Shown here: positions 16,561-26,491 of the stretch, piece by piece
How positions within the stretch are numbered: position 1 is the first letter of the stretch
Layout: every line of letters starts with the position of its first letter
Source: an uncultured Verrucomicrobia subdivision 3 bacterium
Lineage (GTDB): Bacteria > Verrucomicrobiota > Verrucomicrobiia > Limisphaerales > UBA11358
Assembly: GCA_903872345.1 (NCBI GenBank)
Contig: CAIQKM010000089.1
Location: 1 to 58,294, forward strand
Length of the DNA: 58,294 nt
Direction of reading: 5' to 3'
Position numbers and translations under genes: made by a program
The notes under the pieces: generated by a model
Told to the model about the DNA's origin: nothing
What the model saw: the letters and a program-made list of their open reading frames with translations, nothing else
The model's database searches: none

Positions 16561-19500
16561 TCAATAACGCAGACGGTAGAACACGGTCGGATTCGCCGGG
16601 TTGATCGTCATCACGTTCGTGTTGCTGGCGGCGCTGCCCGCCACATCCACCCAGTTGGTGGTGAGGCCGGTGGTGATGCTGTTGGTCTGGGCCTGGAGGG
16701 TCCAGCCGAGGTGATCCGCCGGCCAGCTCAGGGTCAGCAGATTGCCCGATACGGTGGCGGTGATGTTCGTGGGATTGGTGGCCACGCCGAGCACCACGCT
16801 CAACACGCCGTTCGTAGGATTAAACTTCCACGCCTTGCCCGTGCCGGGCGTGCCCGTGATGGCCGCGAAGTTGCCCGTGTGCGCCGCCGCGCTGAATACC
16901 GGGAAGCTGTCGCCGATGTTCAGGGTGCCGGCCAGGTTCGTGGCAAACAGCGTGCCGCCGTAATTGGCGGTGACCACGCCGGTCAGCTGGTCGCTGGTGG
17001 CGCCGGTTTTGCTGACTTCAATGTAGGTGGTGCCCGCGAGCGTCAGGTTGCTGTTAATCACCAGGGTGCCGATGCCGCCCGCGCCCGGCGAGAGGGTGCC
17101 GCCCGTACCCACGGACACGGCGTCGTTGATCGTGCCCGTGCCGCCGAGCGTGCCGCCCGCCACCGAAACGCCGCCCGTGCTGTTGATGCTGCCACTGACC
17201 AGCAGCAGACCGTTGTTGACGGTTGTGATGTTGGGATAGGTGTTGGCATTGGCCAGCGTCAGCGTGCCCGTGCCGTTCATCGTCACGTTAATCGGCGCGT
17301 TGGTGTAAACCGGCGCGGCGATCACGCCGTTGACGATATGATTGCCCGCGCCGGTGAAGGTGTAGGTGCGCGTGCCGTTCAGCGTGCCGATGTAATTAAT
17401 ATTCCCGGCAATGTCCAGTGTGCCGGCATCGGACTGGAAGTAGATGGCGCCGCCGCCGGACTGGATGTCCAAAGTGCCGCTGAAGGTGTTGCTGCCAATG
17501 ACGTTTTCCACATTGACCACCGTGGTGTTGCGGCAGGACATCTGGAAGTCCTGGGCAATGTTCAGATTGCCGGCCGTGCCATCCAGTTGCAACGTGGAGG
17601 AACCGCCGTTGTTGTTGCGCTGATAAATCGTCGGCGTGCCCGGGGTGACCGGGATGTTGACCAGCGCGTTGGTGGAGGCGATGCGTGTGATGCCGTCGCT
17701 GCCGCCGGTATTGGCGGTATCCACATACAACGTGCCGGTGAAGGCGTTGGAGCCATTCAGTATCAGGGTGCCCGGCGAGGACTTGGTCAGATTGTTGCCC
17801 CCGCTGATGTTGTTGGAAATCGTCAGGGTCACGCCGTTATCCACAATCAGGGTTGCATTGGCCGTGAGGGTGATGCCGGCATTGCCATCCGTGAAGGCCG
17901 TGTTGGCCACGGCTTCCAGCGAACCGCCGCCCAAAGTGATCTGGTTGGCCGTGAAGCTGGCCGGTTTGCCCAGCGTCGCATCACTGATGCGCAGCGTGCC
18001 GGCGTTGATCGCGGTCAGGCCGGTGAAGCTGTTGGAAGTGCTGAGGGTCCAGATGCCCGTGCCCCCCTTGGTGAGTCCGCCGGCGCCCAGCGTGAGCGGA
18101 CCGGCCAGCGTGCCCAGCGCGCCGCCGTCGCCGTTCAAGGTGAGGTTGTAGCCCGCCCCGCTGATGCCGTTGCTATTGGCCAGGTTCAAGGTCGCGCCGC
18201 CATCCACCTGGATGGTGGTGTCGGCCGCCAGATTCACCGGACCGCCCAGGCTGGTCACGCCGCCGCCGCCCTTGTGCAAGGCCGCGCCACCGAGCGTCAG
18301 CGGTTCCGTCGCCAGGTTGATGTTCTGGTCAATGAAGAGCTGGCCGCCGTTGGTCGCCGTCGTGCCGCCGTCGGCCGTGCCGAGCGCGGACGGATCACGC
18401 GGGGTCAGCACGCCCGCCGTGATGACGGTCGGTCCCGTGTAGCTGTTGCTGGTGGTGAGCAGCACGGTGCCGCTGCCGTTCTGCGCCAGCGAGCCGCTGC
18501 CGGCGATGGCGTTGGCGATCGTGATGATATCGGTGCGGTTGAAGGCCAGCGCGCCGTTATTGGTCACGTTGCCCGTGCCCAGCGAGCCGGTGGTGGCACC
18601 GTTGCCGACCTGCACCGTGCCGCCGTTGATGACGGTCGCGCCGATGTAGGTGTTGTTGTCTTCCAGCGTCAGGGTGCCGGAGCCGCTCTTGGTCAGACTA
18701 CCGGGACCCGCAATCAGACCGGAGCCGGCAATGTCATAATTATTGGACGAATTCACGACCACCGACGAAGGCGACACGGTCGCCGTCAAATAAATGGACG
18801 GGGTGTTGGAACCGGTGTTGTCAAAGGTCACGTAATCGCCGTCGTAGAAGTAATCCGCGCTGGTGCCGCGGAACCAGTTTTGATAGCTGCCGGTGTTATC
18901 CCAGTAATTACCGGTGCCGTCGCCGTGCCAGGTAAGATTGGCCGAAACCCCGGAGACCACCAAACTGATCGTCTTGGTGCTCGCATTATTGGTAAGGCTG
19001 AACACCAGCCGGGGATTGGGAGAGGCGGGCGGCGTAAGGTTCGCCAGGCTGCCGGACAGCGAACCGTACTGGATCAGCGGATAGGTGCCAAAAGCGGCGA
19101 CCGCGTTGACATAACTAATGTTGACCGTTGTGGAACCGTTCAGATTAAGGGCGCCAGCCACCAAGACTTCGCTGTTCGTGCCGGTGCCGAAATCAAACTG
19201 CGCCGTGCTGCCGCTCTCAAACGAGAGGCTGCCGGCGACCGTTTGGGTGCCAATGACGGCCCCGGGTGAGAAGGTGCCGCCGCCTTGAATGTCCACCGCG
19301 CCGTTGATCACGCCGCTGCCGCCGAGCACGCCGCCGGAAACCGTCACCGCCCCGGTGCCCAGCGAACCGTTCACCAGCAGGGTGCCGGCGGTTACCGCCG
19401 TCGGACCCGTGTACGTGTTCGTGCCGGCCAGGGTCAAAACGCCGCCCCCCTGGCTGGTCAGACCGCCGTCCGCCGTGCCACCCAGCGCCGGATCATGCGC

Positions 19501-22500
19501 CAGCGCCTGGGCAATCGTGGCCGCATAAGTGCCGCTGTCAATGACGCCACCGTTGGTCGAAACATACGCCGCCGTCAGGCCGGACATAAAGCCGGTGTTC
19601 GTCTTCGCCGCCTGCAGCGTGCCGCCGTTGAAATAGAACAGCGAGTTGCCGGAAGCCGAAGTGATGGTCGGCACCTGCAAACGGCCGCCCGCCAGGTTGT
19701 AAACATAATTGCCGGTCAGGCCGGCGGCCTTGCCCAGATACAGGATGCCCGTGCCGCCGATCGTGCCGCCGGCATCACTGTAGAAGGTTACCGTGCCGCC
19801 CGTCTGGTTCACCGTGCCGTTGCCGGCCCCGGCGTTGGCCCCGAGCGAAATGTAGGCGTTGTTTTCAATGTTCAAGCCGGCGTAGCCGCTGATATTCAGC
19901 GTGCCCGTGCTGCCGGTAAAATTCGCGACTTCCAACTGGGTGCCGGCGGCGGTGTTTTGCACGTTCAGCGTGCCGCCGCTCAGATTATAAGTGCCAACCC
20001 CGCCGGAGGTGCCGCCGGAACCGACCGTGACCCATTGCGAGGCGTTCACGGTGCCGTTCGCCTGATTGACCGTGCCCGTGCCGGGCGTGCCGGTGTTGGC
20101 CGTGATGCCCGCCACAACAATGCGCTGGGCCGTGACCGTGGCATTCGAAATGTTCAGCGTGGAGACTTCGCCGGTGTACGGCGACACTTCGATGTTCGCG
20201 GTGGCGGTGCCGAAGGACGCATTGTCCGCCGCGTTGAGCGTACCGCCCTGCACACTGGTCAAACCGCTGTAAGTGTTGCCGCTCCAGAGAGTGACCGTGC
20301 CGTTATTGGTGACAAACAGGCTCAGGTTGGTGCAACCCCCGCTTTGGATGGAGCCCGTGATGGAGAAGTAACCCGGTCCGTCGAAGGAGAAGGTGCGGCC
20401 AGCCACCGGGGCCGTGGTCGGGAACGTGCCCGGCAGCGTCAGGCTGCCGGCATCGGCCTGGAACATGAACAGCGTGCCGCCCACGTTCATCGTGAGGGTG
20501 CCGGGATTCCAGATATTGTCGCCGGCCACGTTTTCGATGGCCGGAACAAAGTTGTTGCGACCGCTCCAGACAAAGGTGGCGGGATTTACATTGATGCCGC
20601 CCAGCGTGCCATCCAATTGCAGAGTGGAGCTGCCGGGTCCCTGGTTGTTGCGAATCTGAATCGTGGGCACGCCGCCCAGGGCGTTGGTGGAGTTGATCCG
20701 CACCACGCCGTCGCTGGCCGTTCCGCTGGCGGTGTCCACATTCAAGATGCCGGTCAATGTGTTGCTGCCGCTCAAGACCAGCGTGCCGGGCAGCGCCTTC
20801 GTCAGCGACGTGGTGCTGACCACCTGATTGGAAATGGTGAGGGTCACGCCCGCATCCACCGCGATGGTGCCCGCCGTAACCGTCACGCCCGTGTTGGTGT
20901 CGCTCAGGCTGAACGAGGTCGAGGCTTCGAGTTCGCCGACATTAATATTGATGTGAGCCGGATCAAACGCCGCCGGCGTGCCGCCGAGCGGCTGGCTGGA
21001 AACCACTTGCACGAGCCCCGTGTTGATGGTCGTCGAACCGAGGTACGTGTTGGTGCCGGCCAGCACCAGCGTGCCCGTGCCGTTGTTGGTGATCGAACCG
21101 GAGCCGGTGATGGCATTGCTCAAAGTGATGGTGCCGGTGCGCAGGACCAGCAAGGCGCTGTTGTCCGTGATGGGGCCGGTGCCCAGCACGCCGGTAGCAC
21201 CACCGTTGCCCACCTGCAAAGTGCCGCCGCTGATGGCCGTGCCGCCGTTATAGGCGTTGGCACCGGTCAGCACCAAGGTGCCGTTGCCGGCTTTGGTCAG
21301 GCTGCCGCCGCTGCTGCCCAAAATGGGACTGCTCAAAAGGAGCGTCGTTGCCGCCGAGGTCACTTCCACCGTGCCGCCGCCCGCGTTCAGGGTCGCCCCG
21401 TGATCCGTGCTGGCGGAGCCGCCGGTGTATTGCAGGTCGCCGCCGTTAAAGGTCAGGTTGGCCGCCGCATTGGCCGCCGCGCCGATCGGGCTGGCCACGC
21501 CGCCATTGGTGATGCTGGCCACGCTCAGCACGCCGCCGTTCACCGCCGTGACGCCCGTATAACCATTGACGGTCTGCACCGTCAGGGTGCCGCTGCCGGA
21601 TTTGGTCAGCCCCGCGCTGCCGTTGATCGCCCCGGTGCCGGACAGCGTGTACGCATTCGCGGAATTCACCGTAACCGAGCCCGGCTGCACGGTGGCATTC
21701 AATACCGGCGAAACCGCCGAGCCGAGGTCGGTGAAGTTCACATTGTCGCCGTCAAAATAAATGTCCGTGCTGGTGGCGGCGGCATTCGTCCAGTCGGCGG
21801 TGGTGACAATATCCCAGGTCGTGGAGGTGCCGAGCCAGACCAGGCTCGCGGCCGAGCCGGTGACTTGCAGCAGCACGCGATGCGGGGTGCTGACATTGTC
21901 ATAAACGATGCTGAACGACTGGCGCGAGGGCGTCGGCTTGCCGGTAATCGTGAAATTACCCGCACTGCCGCCCAGCGTGCCGGTGACCCGCATCAGGGTG
22001 TAGGTGCCGTTCGCAAGGCCGCCGGCGGGCAGATTGGCCAGATTGATGACCGAGCCCGCGGCGGGATTCAAGTTGCCGTTGACGATATAAAGGTCATTCG
22101 TGGTGCTGTTAAAATCGAACTTGTTGGTGTCGCCCGCCGCCAGGTTCAGATTGTTATTGAAGGTCAGGGTGCCCACCGCACCCGCGCCGCCGGGGGTGAT
22201 CTGGCTGCCCGTGCTGTCCGAGAAATTGCCGTTCACCGTGCCGTTGCCGGTCAGGGTTTGCGCGGCACCCAGGCTCCAGCTCGAGGCGGAAACATCCAAC
22301 GTGCCGCTCGCCAGCACCGAGATCGTTGCCGAACCGTTGATCGCGCCGCTGCTGCCCAGGGCCAGCGTGCCCTGCCCGATGGTCGTCGTGCCGCTGTAAG
22401 TATTGACCCCGCCCAGCGTCCACTTGCTGGCATTCGTTTTCACCAGGGTGATGACATTGGCCCCGCCGTCGGCAATCACGCCGTTGATGGTGTTATTGGC

Positions 22501-24114
22501 GTTGGTCCCGTCCAGTTGCAAGGTCTTGCTGGTGGCGGTGGCGGTGACGTTGCCAATGGCCAGGCTGGCCGTGGAAGGAATGAGAATAGTGGTCCCGCCG
22601 CTGCCGCCGCTCAGCGTCAGTGCGCTGGCGGTGATCTGCGGGCTGCCGCCGGCAACATTCGGTCCCTTGGTGATGTTTAACTGCAAGGGCGTCGCGCCGG
22701 AACCAATCTGGAAGGTTCCCAGCGTGTGATTGATGCCCGTGGAACCGGTCTTGACGTCCGAGGCGATGGTGAAAATGGTGCTGCTGCCCGCATTGACCAC
22801 ATTGGTGTAGTCGCCGCCGTCGGTGGCGATATCCAGCGTCGCATTGGTGGCGCCGCCGAAGGTCCACGCATTGGTGCTCAACGCATAGGGATTGCCCATG
22901 ATGACCAAACCGTTGGTGATGGTCGTGATGCCGGTGTAACCGTTGCTCGCCGTGAGCGAGAGCGTGCCGGGACCGGCCTTCGCCAGACTGAACGCGCCAT
23001 TGATGGAACCGCCCACGGTCAAGGTGTTGGCATTGACCGTGACGGTCGGATAACCGGTCAGGGTCACCGCGCCCGTGCCCAAGTTAAGGCTGGAGGAACC
23101 GGCAAAGGTCACGTTGGTGGCCCAGGTTTGCGGATTGTTGTTCGGCAGGGTGAAAGCCGAACCGGTGATATTGTCAAATACGAGGGTGGGCGAATTGAAC
23201 GTCAGCGTGCCCGTGCCCACGGCATTCTGGTTGTTGATATTCAGCAGACCGCCCGTCAGGGTCAGGCCGCCGATGGTGTTCGCGCCCGACAGCGTCAGCG
23301 TGCCCGCGCCGCTCTTGGTGAGGGTGTAGGCGCCGGCAATGGGCTCGGCAATCGTCGTGTTCGTGAGGGCATTGACCGTGTTAACGGTGGCATTCCCGTA
23401 CAAGGTGACGCCGCCGTTCGCGTTGTTCAGGGTGATGCCGATGTTATCCCGCAAGGTGCCGCCGCCGCCCAGAATGATCTGGTCGGGCAGGGTGCTGGCC
23501 GGATTTCCCGGCACCGCGCTTTGCGCACTGAACAGGACAATGCCGTTGATCAGGAACTTGCCGGCAAAGGCGCTGTTGTTGCCGCCGAAAGCGGCCGTTT
23601 GCGAATTGGCGTTAAAATTATTGGTCAGGATGCCCGTGCCGATCAGCGGGGAATTGATGATCCAGTTGCATTGATCCGCCGTCAGGGTCGAGTTGGCCGT
23701 TACCGCAAACACGTTGCCCGTGACGGTAATGAAGCAGCCGGAGTTGCCGCCGCTCCGCATCAAACCGCCGGCGTTGGTGAAGTTGTTGATGGTCAGCGTT
23801 CGCCCGGCGCCGACCCCGGCCGTGCTCTTCTCAATCATGCTGTAGGCGCTCGTCGTGCCCGGTTGCAGGGTCAGCGAATCGCCGCCGAACGTGTAGTTCA
23901 GGGCATCCGGCGGAGTGCGCATCCCGAAAGTGGAAGTGAAATAATTGTTTCCCGCCGCCGGGGCGGCCCCGCTGCTCCAGTTGGTCTTGGTGCTAAAGGC
24001 CGTGATGCCAACGGCATCGGAGGCGGTGAGGTTGTAGTTGGCCGCCTGACTGACCAGGGTCAGGGCCAGCGAGCCGAGGGCGATCAGGGCTGATGTTATC
24101 TGATGGGTTTTCAT
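16561..24114 (-). CDS. Giant secreted autotransporter-associated beta-strand-repeat protein
   Basis: A 2517-residue surface or secreted protein. A signal peptide is clear (MKTHQITSALIALGSLALTL, cleavage near SQA-AN). No enzymatic domain is seen; almost the whole length consists of beta-helix repeats, with at least eleven units of the type NTYSGTTTIGQGTLALG (also NGYTGVTAVNGGVLSVA and NTYIGATVINGGTVQVG). Blocks such as LVWLGTSTTWDIVTTADWTN recur between repeat runs. The end (LTLSWPADHLGWTLQAQTN to NPANPTVFYRLRY) matches the GH16 protein's end, and no outer-membrane barrel follows. It is probably an adhesin or polysaccharide-binding scaffold. It is divergent from the two-component kinase gene. 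Confidence 0.88.
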   Translation of the reverse strand: MKTHQITSALIALGSLALTLVSQAANYNLTASDAVGITAFSTKTNWSSGAAPAAGNNYFTSTFGMRTPPDALNYTFGGDSLTLQPGTTSAYSMIEKSTAGVGAGRTLTINNFTNAGGLMRSGGNSGCFITVTGNVFAVTANSTLTADQCNWIINSPLIGTGILTNNFNANSQTAAFGGNNSAFAGKFLINGIVLFSAQSAVPGNPASTLPDQIILGGGGTLRDNIGITLNNANGGVTLYGNATVNTVNALTNTTIAEPIAGAYTLTKSGAGTLTLSGANTIGGLTLTGGLLNINNQNAVGTGTLTFNSPTLVFDNITGSAFTLPNNNPQTWATNVTFAGSSSLNLGTGAVTLTGYPTVTVNANTLTVGGSINGAFSLAKAGPGTLSLTASNGYTGITTITNGLVIMGNPYALSTNAWTFGGATNATLDIATDGGDYTNVVNAGSSTIFTIASDVKTGSTGINHTLGTFQIGSGATPLQLNITKGPNVAGGSPQITASALTLSGGSGGTTILIPSTASLAIGNVTATATSKTLQLDGTNANNTINGVIADGGANVITLVKTNASKWTLGGVNTYSGTTTIGQGTLALGSSGAINGSATISVLASGTLDVSASSWSLGAAQTLTGNGTVNGNFSDSTGSQITPGGAGAVGTLTFNNNLNLAAGDTNKFDFNSTTNDLYIVNGNLNPAAGSVINLANLPAGGLANGTYTLMRVTGTLGGSAGNFTITGKPTPSRQSFSIVYDNVSTPHRVLLQVTGSAASLVWLGTSTTWDIVTTADWTNAAATSTDIYFDGDNVNFTDLGSAVSPVLNATVQPGSVTVNSANAYTLSGTGAINGSAGLTKSGSGTLTVQTVNGYTGVTAVNGGVLSVASITNGGVASPIGAAANAAANLTFNGGDLQYTGGSASTDHGATLNAGGGTVEVTSAATTLLLSSPILGSSGGSLTKAGNGTLVLTGANAYNGGTAISGGTLQVGNGGATGVLGTGPITDNSALLVLRTGTITLSNAITGSGSITNNGTGTLVLAGTNTYLGSTTINTGLVQVVSSQPLGGTPAAFDPAHININVGELEASTSFSLSDTNTGVTVTAGTIAVDAGVTLTISNQVVSTTSLTKALPGTLVLSGSNTLTGILNVDTASGTASDGVVRINSTNALGGVPTIQIRNNQGPGSSTLQLDGTLGGINVNPATFVWSGRNNFVPAIENVAGDNIWNPGTLTMNVGGTLFMFQADAGSLTLPGTFPTTAPVAGRTFSFDGPGYFSITGSIQSGGCTNLSLFVTNNGTVTLWSGNTYSGLTSVQGGTLNAADNASFGTATANIEVSPYTGEVSTLNISNATVTAQRIVVAGITANTGTPGTGTVNQANGTVNASQWVTVGSGGTSGGVGTYNLSGGTLNVQNTAAGTQLEVANFTGSTGTLNISGYAGLNIENNAYISLGANAGAGNGTVNQTGGTVTFYSDAGGTIGGTGILYLGKAAGLTGNYVYNLAGGRLQVPTITSASGNSLFYFNGGTLQAAKTNTGFMSGLTAAYVSTNGGVIDSGTYAATIAQALAHDPALGGTADGGLTSQGGGVLTLAGTNTYTGPTAVTAGTLLVNGSLGTGAVTVSGGVLGGSGVINGAVDIQGGGTFSPGAVIGTQTVAGSLSFESGSTAQFDFGTGTNSEVLVAGALNLNGSTTVNISYVNAVAAFGTYPLIQYGSLSGSLANLTPPASPNPRLVFSLTNNASTKTISLVVSGVSANLTWHGDGTGNYWDNTGSYQNWFRGTSADYFYDGDYVTFDNTGSNTPSIYLTATVSPSSVVVNSSNNYDIAGSGLIAGPGSLTKSGSGTLTLEDNNTYIGATVINGGTVQVGNGATTGSLGTGNVTNNGALAFNRTDIITIANAIAGSGSLAQNGSGTVLLTTSNSYTGPTVITAGVLTPRDPSALGTADGGTTATNGGQLFIDQNINLATEPLTLGGAALHKGGGGVTSLGGPVNLAADTTIQVDGGATLNLANSNGISGAGYNLTLNGDGGALGTLAGPLTLGAGGLTKGGTGIWTLSTSNSFTGLTAINAGTLRISDATLGKPASFTANQITLGGGSLEAVANTAFTDGNAGITLTANATLIVDNGVTLTISNNISGGNNLTKSSPGTLILNGSNAFTGTLYVDTANTGGSDGITRIASTNALVNIPVTPGTPTIYQRNNNGGSSTLQLDGTAGNLNIAQDFQMSCRNTTVVNVENVIGSNTFSGTLDIQSGGGAIYFQSDAGTLDIAGNINYIGTLNGTRTYTFTGAGNHIVNGVIAAPVYTNAPINVTMNGTGTLTLANANTYPNITTVNNGLLLVSGSINSTGGVSVAGGTLGGTGTINDAVSVGTGGTLSPGAGGIGTLVINSNLTLAGTTYIEVSKTGATSDQLTGVVTANYGGTLFATNLAGTLNIGDSFPVFSAAAHTGNFAAITGTPGTGKAWKFNPTNGVLSVVLGVATNPTNITATVSGNLLTLSWPADHLGWTLQAQTNSITTGLTTNWVDVAGSAASNTNVMTINPANPTVFYRLRY

Positions 24115-24134
24115 GGTGGGATTATGGTGTCAAT

Positions 24135-24159
24135 TTTGACGGGTATGGGTTCCGTCAAA
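24135..24159. promoter_or_regulatory. Inverted repeat TTTGACGG-N9-CCGTCAAA upstream of the giant gene
   Basis: A perfect 8-base inverted repeat with a 9-base spacer lies 21-45 bases upstream of the ATG at 24114. It could be an operator or a hairpin in the leader RNA. Confidence 0.45.
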
Positions 24160-24244
24160 GCATCCAACAATTCGATTGCTTGGTTTGTTTTTTACAATGG
24201 AGCTTAAGTGGGCCCAGCCTATCATCCGGCGGCCACCGGTGCCA

Positions 24245-24260
24245 TTACACGAAAGGGTAA
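24245..24260. promoter_or_regulatory. NarL-type 7-2-7 palindrome (one mismatch)
   Basis: TTACACGAAAGGGTAA fits the pattern TTACCCG-AA-CGGGTAA apart from A for C in the left half and A for C next to the centre. It lies in the divergent intergenic region, 70 bases before the kinase ATG (24331) and 130 bases before the giant protein's ATG (24114). Confidence 0.55.
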
Positions 24261-24330
24261 AAATGGCGGCGGCAAAATGGTGGCATTGCGGCGGAACCCG
24301 TTTTCCCCCAAACTCGGGGAAATTCCTGAG

Positions 24331-26409
24331 ATGCGCATTGACCGGCAAATCATCATGATGGGCGGAATGCTCCTCGCCTCGGCGGGGGGGCTCAGGCCCG
24401 CCGCCGGCCAAACGGCGGCGCCGGCCGGGCTGTTGACGAATGCCGCCCAAATCCGCAACCTCACGGTGGCCGAGGCAGCGCAGGGGCTGCCGGTGCGGCT
24501 GCGCGGCGTGATCGTTTCCGAAGCCGATCCCCCGGGTCATGCCGTGGTGCTGGCGGATGCATCGGCGGGCATTTATGTGCTGGCGGCCAAAAGCCTGTTC
24601 GCCGCCGTCCATCGCCAGGATTTGGTGGAGTTGGAAGGGGTTACCGACCCCGGCCAGTATGCGCCCATTGTCCGGGTGAGTTCCGTGCATAAAAAGGGCG
24701 TCGCCCCGATTCCGCCTCCCCGGCAGGTTTCCTATCAGGACCTGATCACCGGCGCGCTCGATGGTCAATGGGTGGAAGTCGCCGGCGTGATCCGCTATTA
24801 CCTCGACCCCACCGGCAAGGGCAACATCTGGCGGGCCTATATTGCCGCCAATGGCGGAATCATCACCGTGCGCTGTCCGGAACCGCGAAATCCGCAATTG
24901 CAGGCCGATGCCGAAGTGCGCATCCGGGCGGTTTGCCTCTACCAGTTCAATCAGCGCCGCCAGGCGCTCACCCCGGTGCTCCAGGTGCCGGCCGGCGTCA
25001 CGGTCCAGCTGGAAAAACCGGCGCCCGCCGATCCGTTTGCCGCGCCGGTGCGCCCGGCGGACAGCCTGCTCCGGTTCACGCCGGACAACCCCAGCGGCCA
25101 CCGAATCCATATTCGTGGCGTGGTGACCTACGCCCAATCCGGCTCCTCCTTCTGGATTCGGGACAAGGAGGCGGGCCTGCGCATCCAAACCCGGCAGGGC
25201 GGCGAACTGAAACCGGGCGACGAGCTGGATGTGCTCGGGTTTCCCACGTTCAATTCCTTTCCGCCCGTGCTGGAGGACGCCGTCTTCCGCCAGACCGGCA
25301 CTAACCAGCCGCCCGCCCCCGTCTTTCTCGCCCATGCCGCCAATGCCATCAATTATCAGGACGATTTGATCGCGCTGGACGCCGTCCTGACCGAGGTGCA
25401 GCCGATGATGGAAGGCACCATTCTGTCCCTGAACGCCGGCGGCACGGCCTTTAAAGCCATGCTGAAAAGCCCGCCCGGCACCGGGGTTAGTCCGGACTGG
25501 CAGCCGGGCGGCCAAGTGCGGGTGACCGGCATTTGCTCGGTGATTCATGAAGATGTCCGGCCCATGATGGGCATCTGGCAGCCCCAGTCCTTTCAAATGC
25601 TGCTGCGCTCGCCCGCCGATCTCGTGGTGCTCAGCCGGCCGCCGTGGTGGACGCCCCGGCACGTCATTTTCCTGCTCGGCGGCGTGATTGGCGGCTTGCT
25701 GCTGCTCACCGGCGTGATCACTTTGCTGGCCCGCCGCCGGGTAAACGAACAGAAACATCAGCGTGCCATGGCCGAGGCGGAATTCGGTGCCATCCTGTCG
25801 GAGCGCAACCGCATGGCCCGCGAAATCCATGACACCCTCGCCCAAGGACTGGTCGCCACCTCTGTGCAACTCCGGCTCGCCAAGAAACGCGCCGCCGACT
25901 CCCCCGAATCCCTCCACCAGCATATCGATGCTGCCCAGCAACTGGTGCGCGGCAGTCTGGAGGAGGCCCGCAATTCCATCTGGAACATGCGGTCCCAGAT
26001 TCTGGAAACCAGCGACCTGCCCGCCGCCCTCGAAGGCATTCTCAAGCAAATGGCCGAAGGCACGGACCTCGTCCCCCATTTTGAAGTTGCCGGCAAACCC
26101 CGCCGCCTCGCCCCCGTGGTGGAAAGCCACCTGCTGCGCGTCGGCCAGGAAGCCATCACCAACGCCGCCAAGCACGCGCAGGCCCGGCACATCCGCGTGC
26201 GGCTGGAGTTCGAGGAAAAACAGTTCCGCCTGGTGGTAGCCGACGACGGCCGGGGCTTTGATCCCGCCGGTCCCGCCCCGGGCGGCGGACGGTTCGGTCT
26301 CGTGGGCGTGCGCGAGCGGGCCGCCGGATTGAACGGCCGGTTGGACATCCGCAGCGCCCCCGGCCAGGGCGTGGAAATCAGCCTCACCGTGCCGCTGGCC
26401 GGCGAATGA
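24331..26409 (+). CDS. NarL-type sensor histidine kinase with a multi-OB-like sensor region
   Basis: A 692-residue membrane kinase. Residues 1-27 are a signal peptide or anchor. Residues ~54-430 contain four similar modules, each with a (V/I)xVxGVV strand and a downstream (D/G)xVxVxG strand (around 55-120, 147-220, 258-320, 347-425), resembling tandem OB folds. A transmembrane helix follows at ~444-467. The kinase core has the HisKA_3 H-box REIHDTLAQGL with phospho-acceptor His500, the N-box GQEAITNAAKHAQ (~605-617) and the G-boxes VADDGRGFDP and GRFGLVGVRERA. ATG at 24331 is chosen because it creates the signal peptide; the frame is open 41 codons further upstream from a GTG. It forms a pair with the regulator 82 bases downstream. 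Confidence 0.9.
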   Translation: MRIDRQIIMMGGMLLASAGGLRPAAGQTAAPAGLLTNAAQIRNLTVAEAAQGLPVRLRGVIVSEADPPGHAVVLADASAGIYVLAAKSLFAAVHRQDLVELEGVTDPGQYAPIVRVSSVHKKGVAPIPPPRQVSYQDLITGALDGQWVEVAGVIRYYLDPTGKGNIWRAYIAANGGIITVRCPEPRNPQLQADAEVRIRAVCLYQFNQRRQALTPVLQVPAGVTVQLEKPAPADPFAAPVRPADSLLRFTPDNPSGHRIHIRGVVTYAQSGSSFWIRDKEAGLRIQTRQGGELKPGDELDVLGFPTFNSFPPVLEDAVFRQTGTNQPPAPVFLAHAANAINYQDDLIALDAVLTEVQPMMEGTILSLNAGGTAFKAMLKSPPGTGVSPDWQPGGQVRVTGICSVIHEDVRPMMGIWQPQSFQMLLRSPADLVVLSRPPWWTPRHVIFLLGGVIGGLLLLTGVITLLARRRVNEQKHQRAMAEAEFGAILSERNRMAREIHDTLAQGLVATSVQLRLAKKRAADSPESLHQHIDAAQQLVRGSLEEARNSIWNMRSQILETSDLPAALEGILKQMAEGTDLVPHFEVAGKPRRLAPVVESHLLRVGQEAITNAAKHAQARHIRVRLEFEEKQFRLVVADDGRGFDPAGPAPGGGRFGLVGVRERAAGLNGRLDIRSAPGQGVEISLTVPLAGE

Positions 26410-26439
26410 ACTTTGACCACCGCCGCCACCGGCCGGTTG

Positions 26440-26459
26440 ATTTACCCGAACGGGTAAAT
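26440..26459. promoter_or_regulatory. Perfect NarL-type palindrome before the response regulator
   Basis: Arms ATTTACCCG and CGGGTAAAT are perfect complements around a central AA, giving a 7-2-7 core TTACCCG-AA-CGGGTAA. NarL-family regulators bind 7-2-7 inverted heptamers of TACYYMT type. It ends 32 bases before the regulator's ATG, suggesting autoregulation. Confidence 0.65.
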
Positions 26460-26491
26460 GACAGGTGCACCGCCAAAAGCGTAAGTTGAGC

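Noticed and set aside
16420..22680. Very long plus-strand frames opposite the 2517-residue protein
   Set aside because: They mirror the repetitive beta-strand gene, consist of Ala/Gly/Arg/Gln-rich sequence and show no start signal or domain.
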